Source: Rs1 sp000416275 (lineage in GTDB: Bacteria > Pseudomonadota > Gammaproteobacteria > Pseudomonadales > Balneatricaceae). Taken from it: DNA of 64,000 nucleotides. Shown here piece after piece: positions 62,112-64,000 of this stretch. The stretch spans positions 4,030,001 to 4,094,000 of the forward strand of contig OZ251574.1 in assembly GCA_965243635.1 (NCBI GenBank), written 5' to 3'. Position numbers and translations under genes: made by a program. The notes under the pieces were generated by a model, which saw nothing but the letters and a program-made list of their open reading frames with translations, was not told the DNA's origin and ran no database searches. Positions within the stretch are counted from its first letter, which is position 1. The number at the start of each line of letters is the position of its first letter.

Positions 62112-62580
62112 TCAAGCCTGTTTTTCGATAAAGATCACTTCAGTAAGCAGCTGCGTTTTGACTGAATTGGCAATAAAGCACTGTTGATGAGATAAATGGT
62201 GCATTTTTTCTAATTGCTCTCTACTCGGCTGCTTATCCCCAGCGAAAGTAACCGCTACCCTTAAAGTGACGGTCGTCATACTCATAAGACCCTCGGCATC
62301 TTGCTCCATGACACCAATGGCGTTATCCACATATCTATCCACTAGGTATCTTTTCTTGGCTGCCACCTCTAAAAAAAACAACCAGTGACGCGACAAATGC
62401 CTCTTCTGGGTCGACATTGGCGGCGACTGAGTAAGGAAGCGGCACAATTTGCGGCGAGGCGGAAGCATCGACCACTGCCCCACCATCAAATTGCCACTGA
62501 TGAGCCCGCGAATACTTACTATCGGTATAAAGCTCCTGCGGTTTTCTTTCCCAAACTACCTTAGCATCGTAAACAGACAT
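62112..62580 (-). pseudogene. OsmC/Ohr-type protein gene with a disabling deletion
   Basis: Two frames on the minus strand together make one OsmC-family protein. The first (from ATG 62580, with GGAGG upstream) reads MSVYDAKVVWERK to VDPEEAFVASL. The second continues LFFLEVAAKKRYLVD through the C-terminal half to the stop at 62112. The frame breaks near 62380. Family members have SSCHM-type residues with a redox cysteine exactly there, and those are missing, as if about 11 nt had been deleted between short CACTG repeats. OsmC proteins reduce organic peroxides with that cysteine, so the product would be inactive. A sequencing error cannot by itself explain the missing residues. Confidence 0.8.
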
Positions 62581-62767
62581 TTCAGCACCTCCCAAATTGA
62601 TCGACATTTACGGCTATTATTACTTATTCAGACAATTTTTTACAGCCTTTGTAACCAATTGACACTCAACGAGATTAAGCGCCTTTTAGGCCAAAAATTT
62701 AGCAGTTTTAGCGAGGATATTGATAGAGGGAGTGAATAGAGCCGAGAGCCATATTATTTGCAAAAAA

Positions 62768-63007
62768 TCAACCGCTACTGCAGCTTTGCAATCGCTGCCA
62801 AGTTATTTTATCGATGGCATAGCAGTAGGAATCAAACCATTGCTCGCCAAGCTTAGTGTTGCTGGGGAGCAACTCTTTACGCTGCATTCCCAACTTTTCC
62901 ATCAAACTATAAGAGGCAATGTTTCGAGTATCGCAATAGGCCATTACTGTATTAACCGACAGCTGTGAAAAAATATAACTCAAGTTTCGGGATTCAAATA
63001 AAACCAA
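62768..63007 (-). pseudogene. C-terminal fragment of a GNAT acetyltransferase
   Basis: The 79-codon frame holds the end of a RimJ-like GNAT: YIFSQLSVNTVMAYCDTRN, ASYSLMEKLGMQRKELLPS and the terminal EQWFDSYCYAIDKITW. The N-terminal half of the domain, including the strands before the acetyl-CoA loop, is missing. The similarity ends near 63000, where sequence belonging to the following transposase element begins. The gene was therefore probably cut by that element. Confidence 0.72.
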
Positions 63008-63038
63008 AAATCAACACTAAGCATATGATATAAAACAA

Positions 63039-63104
63039 GTTGATGCCTCTTTGTGGTAAAATAATTGTTGTCTATACAAAATAAAATACCACAAGAGACA
63101 TCAA
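63039..63104 (+). other. Long inverted repeat in the transposase leader
   Basis: TTGATGCCTCTTTGTGGTA and TACCACAAGAGACATCAA are inverted copies, about 18 bp with two mismatches, separated by 28 nt. They end one base before the transposase start codon, so the folded RNA would hide its ribosome site. The insertion's outer end was not resolved. Confidence 0.7.
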
Positions 63105-64000
63105 ATGAATTCTGCCACAAAGACGGGTGTTTTGCCATCACTCACTACTGATTTTCTCGAGCAATCTAACCTCAGTATCGACAATACTTTTAACTCTGCT
63201 TGGAAACACCTCGGCTTTAATAGCCTGCTACTTCAAGCAAAATTTCATAAACGGTCTGGCGTGCCAGCGAGCGATATTGTGTATCTACTTATGCTGTGGG
63301 TTTGGCTAAAAACTCAATCGGTAGCTATGTTCTCTCGCGATGCATTATTGAGCTTTAGTGCAGCAAAAAAAGATGCCCTCTATGATCTACTCAATCGTGA
63401 AAATGTAGACTGGAGAAAGTTACAATTATTGACCGCAAAGAAAGTGCTTAAATCTAACTCTCATGGAGGTTTAAGCGCGTTTGTTATTGATGATTCTGTG
63501 AAAATCAGGCGTGGAAAAAAGATGCCTGGCGTTTCTAGTCACTTTGATCATTTAACCGGACGCTGCGTAATGGGTCAGCAAATCGTTACGTTAGGCATCG
63601 CTAATAATTCACAATTTGTTCCTGTTGATAATGAAATCTTCATTAGTAATGTGAGAGAGCAAACAGCCAATTCTACCTTTAAAGACCATCGCAGCATTGC
63701 TGCGAAACGTTATGCTAAATCTCAGTCTCAAACCAAACCTGAAATGGTGTGTGACATGATAGCAAGGGCGATTCGCGCAGGCATAAATGCAGATTATTTT
63801 TTGGCTGATGCATGGTTTGCCACCAAGCGCATTTTAAAAATGACAGAGACTCATTCACTGATCGCTATTGTTCGAATGAAAAGAAATAACACTAAATACA
63901 GAATACGCATCAACGGCAAGACGGAGATGCTATGTGCCAAGCAGTTATATCAACAGCACGTAAAGGGGAAATGGCAATCCCTGACTAAATTGCCTTACCA
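63105..64000 (+). CDS. IS4-like transposase, N-terminal part (runs off the window)
   Basis: An open frame of at least 298 codons starts MNSATKTGVLPSLTTDFLEQ. It has the features of a DDE transposase of the IS4 superfamily: an N-terminal helical region, the first Asp in LSAFVIDDSVKIRRGKKMPG, then HFDHLTGRCVMGQQIVTLG, and the second Asp in NADYFLADAWFATKRILKM. The C-terminal Glu region lies outside the window. It is read on the plus strand, downstream of the truncated GNAT gene. The exact IS group is not certain. Confidence 0.85.
   Translation, partial: MNSATKTGVLPSLTTDFLEQSNLSIDNTFNSAWKHLGFNSLLLQAKFHKRSGVPASDIVYLLMLWVWLKTQSVAMFSRDALLSFSAAKKDALYDLLNRENVDWRKLQLLTAKKVLKSNSHGGLSAFVIDDSVKIRRGKKMPGVSSHFDHLTGRCVMGQQIVTLGIANNSQFVPVDNEIFISNVREQTANSTFKDHRSIAAKRYAKSQSQTKPEMVCDMIARAIRAGINADYFLADAWFATKRILKMTETHSLIAIVRMKRNNTKYRIRINGKTEMLCAKQLYQQHVKGKWQSLTKLPY

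Noticed and set aside
62720..62968. 82-codon plus-strand frame near the right end
   Set aside because: The opposite strand carries clear GNAT similarity over the same bases.

Overview
The window is a 64 kb piece of a gammaproteobacterial chromosome with an AT-leaning base composition. The flagellar order (flgIHGF-flgEDCB, cheR, cheV, then divergent flgA-flgM-flgN) is the arrangement known from Vibrio, Shewanella and related polarly flagellated marine bacteria. The sigma-54 and sigma-28 promoter sequences fit that group. I cannot name a genus.

Layout. 1-11.4 kb: flagellar rod, hook and ring genes plus two chemotaxis genes. 11.5-14.4 kb: a tRNA-Arg(CCT) gene followed by a decayed integrative island holding an integrase stub, a Fic protein with a five-site operator array, and a degraded att copy. 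14.5-18 kb: D-serine dehydratase and an ABC-2 type exporter. 18.4-22.8 kb: a housekeeping block mpl-ubiX-tsaB-uppP-rsmJ. 23-27 kb: fbp, ppa, an orphan solute-binding protein and eamA. 27.3-36.2 kb: a giant repeat-containing surface or secreted protein of about 2,523 residues, split by a complete ISAs1-type insertion sequence. 36.8-39.2 kb: a DoxX-like membrane protein, an ECF-like sigma factor and its probable anti-sigma partner. 39.2-52.3 kb: small transporters, acetyltransferases, ald, a GGDEF-EAL protein, dtd, moaA, a YaiI-type protein and a maltose-acetyltransferase-like gene. 52.6-59 kb: an IclR regulator divergent from five genes that together make a complete De Ley-Doudoroff route for D-galactose (dehydrogenase, lactonase, dehydratase, KDGal kinase, KDPGal aldolase). 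59.2-62.1 kb: nagB, a GspK-like amino-sugar kinase and nagA. 62.1-64 kb: two broken genes (OsmC-like, GNAT) and an incoming transposase gene that runs off the edge. The sugar genes suggest use of galactose- and GlcNAc-containing polymers such as algal polysaccharide and chitin, although no transporter for either sugar lies in the window.

The most unusual content is non-coding. The window is seeded with three families of short palindromic non-autonomous elements (MITE-like), none with a recognisable transposase here. Family A is 203 bp with 16-bp inverted ends GAGACCTCTGCATAAC and 5-bp target duplications. Family B is 209 bp with ends CCTGAATCMGTGACTTCA and 5-bp duplications; it also occurs as 160-, 69- and 39-bp deletion forms and as a copy nested in another copy. 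Family C is 307-343 bp with 8-bp duplications. Family B repeatedly sits exactly at the 3' ends of genes and supplies their stop codons (doxX-like, yaiI, maa-like), and it abuts the stop of eamA. Reconstructing the empty site at yaiI shows that the insertion rebuilt the same last residue and a stop.
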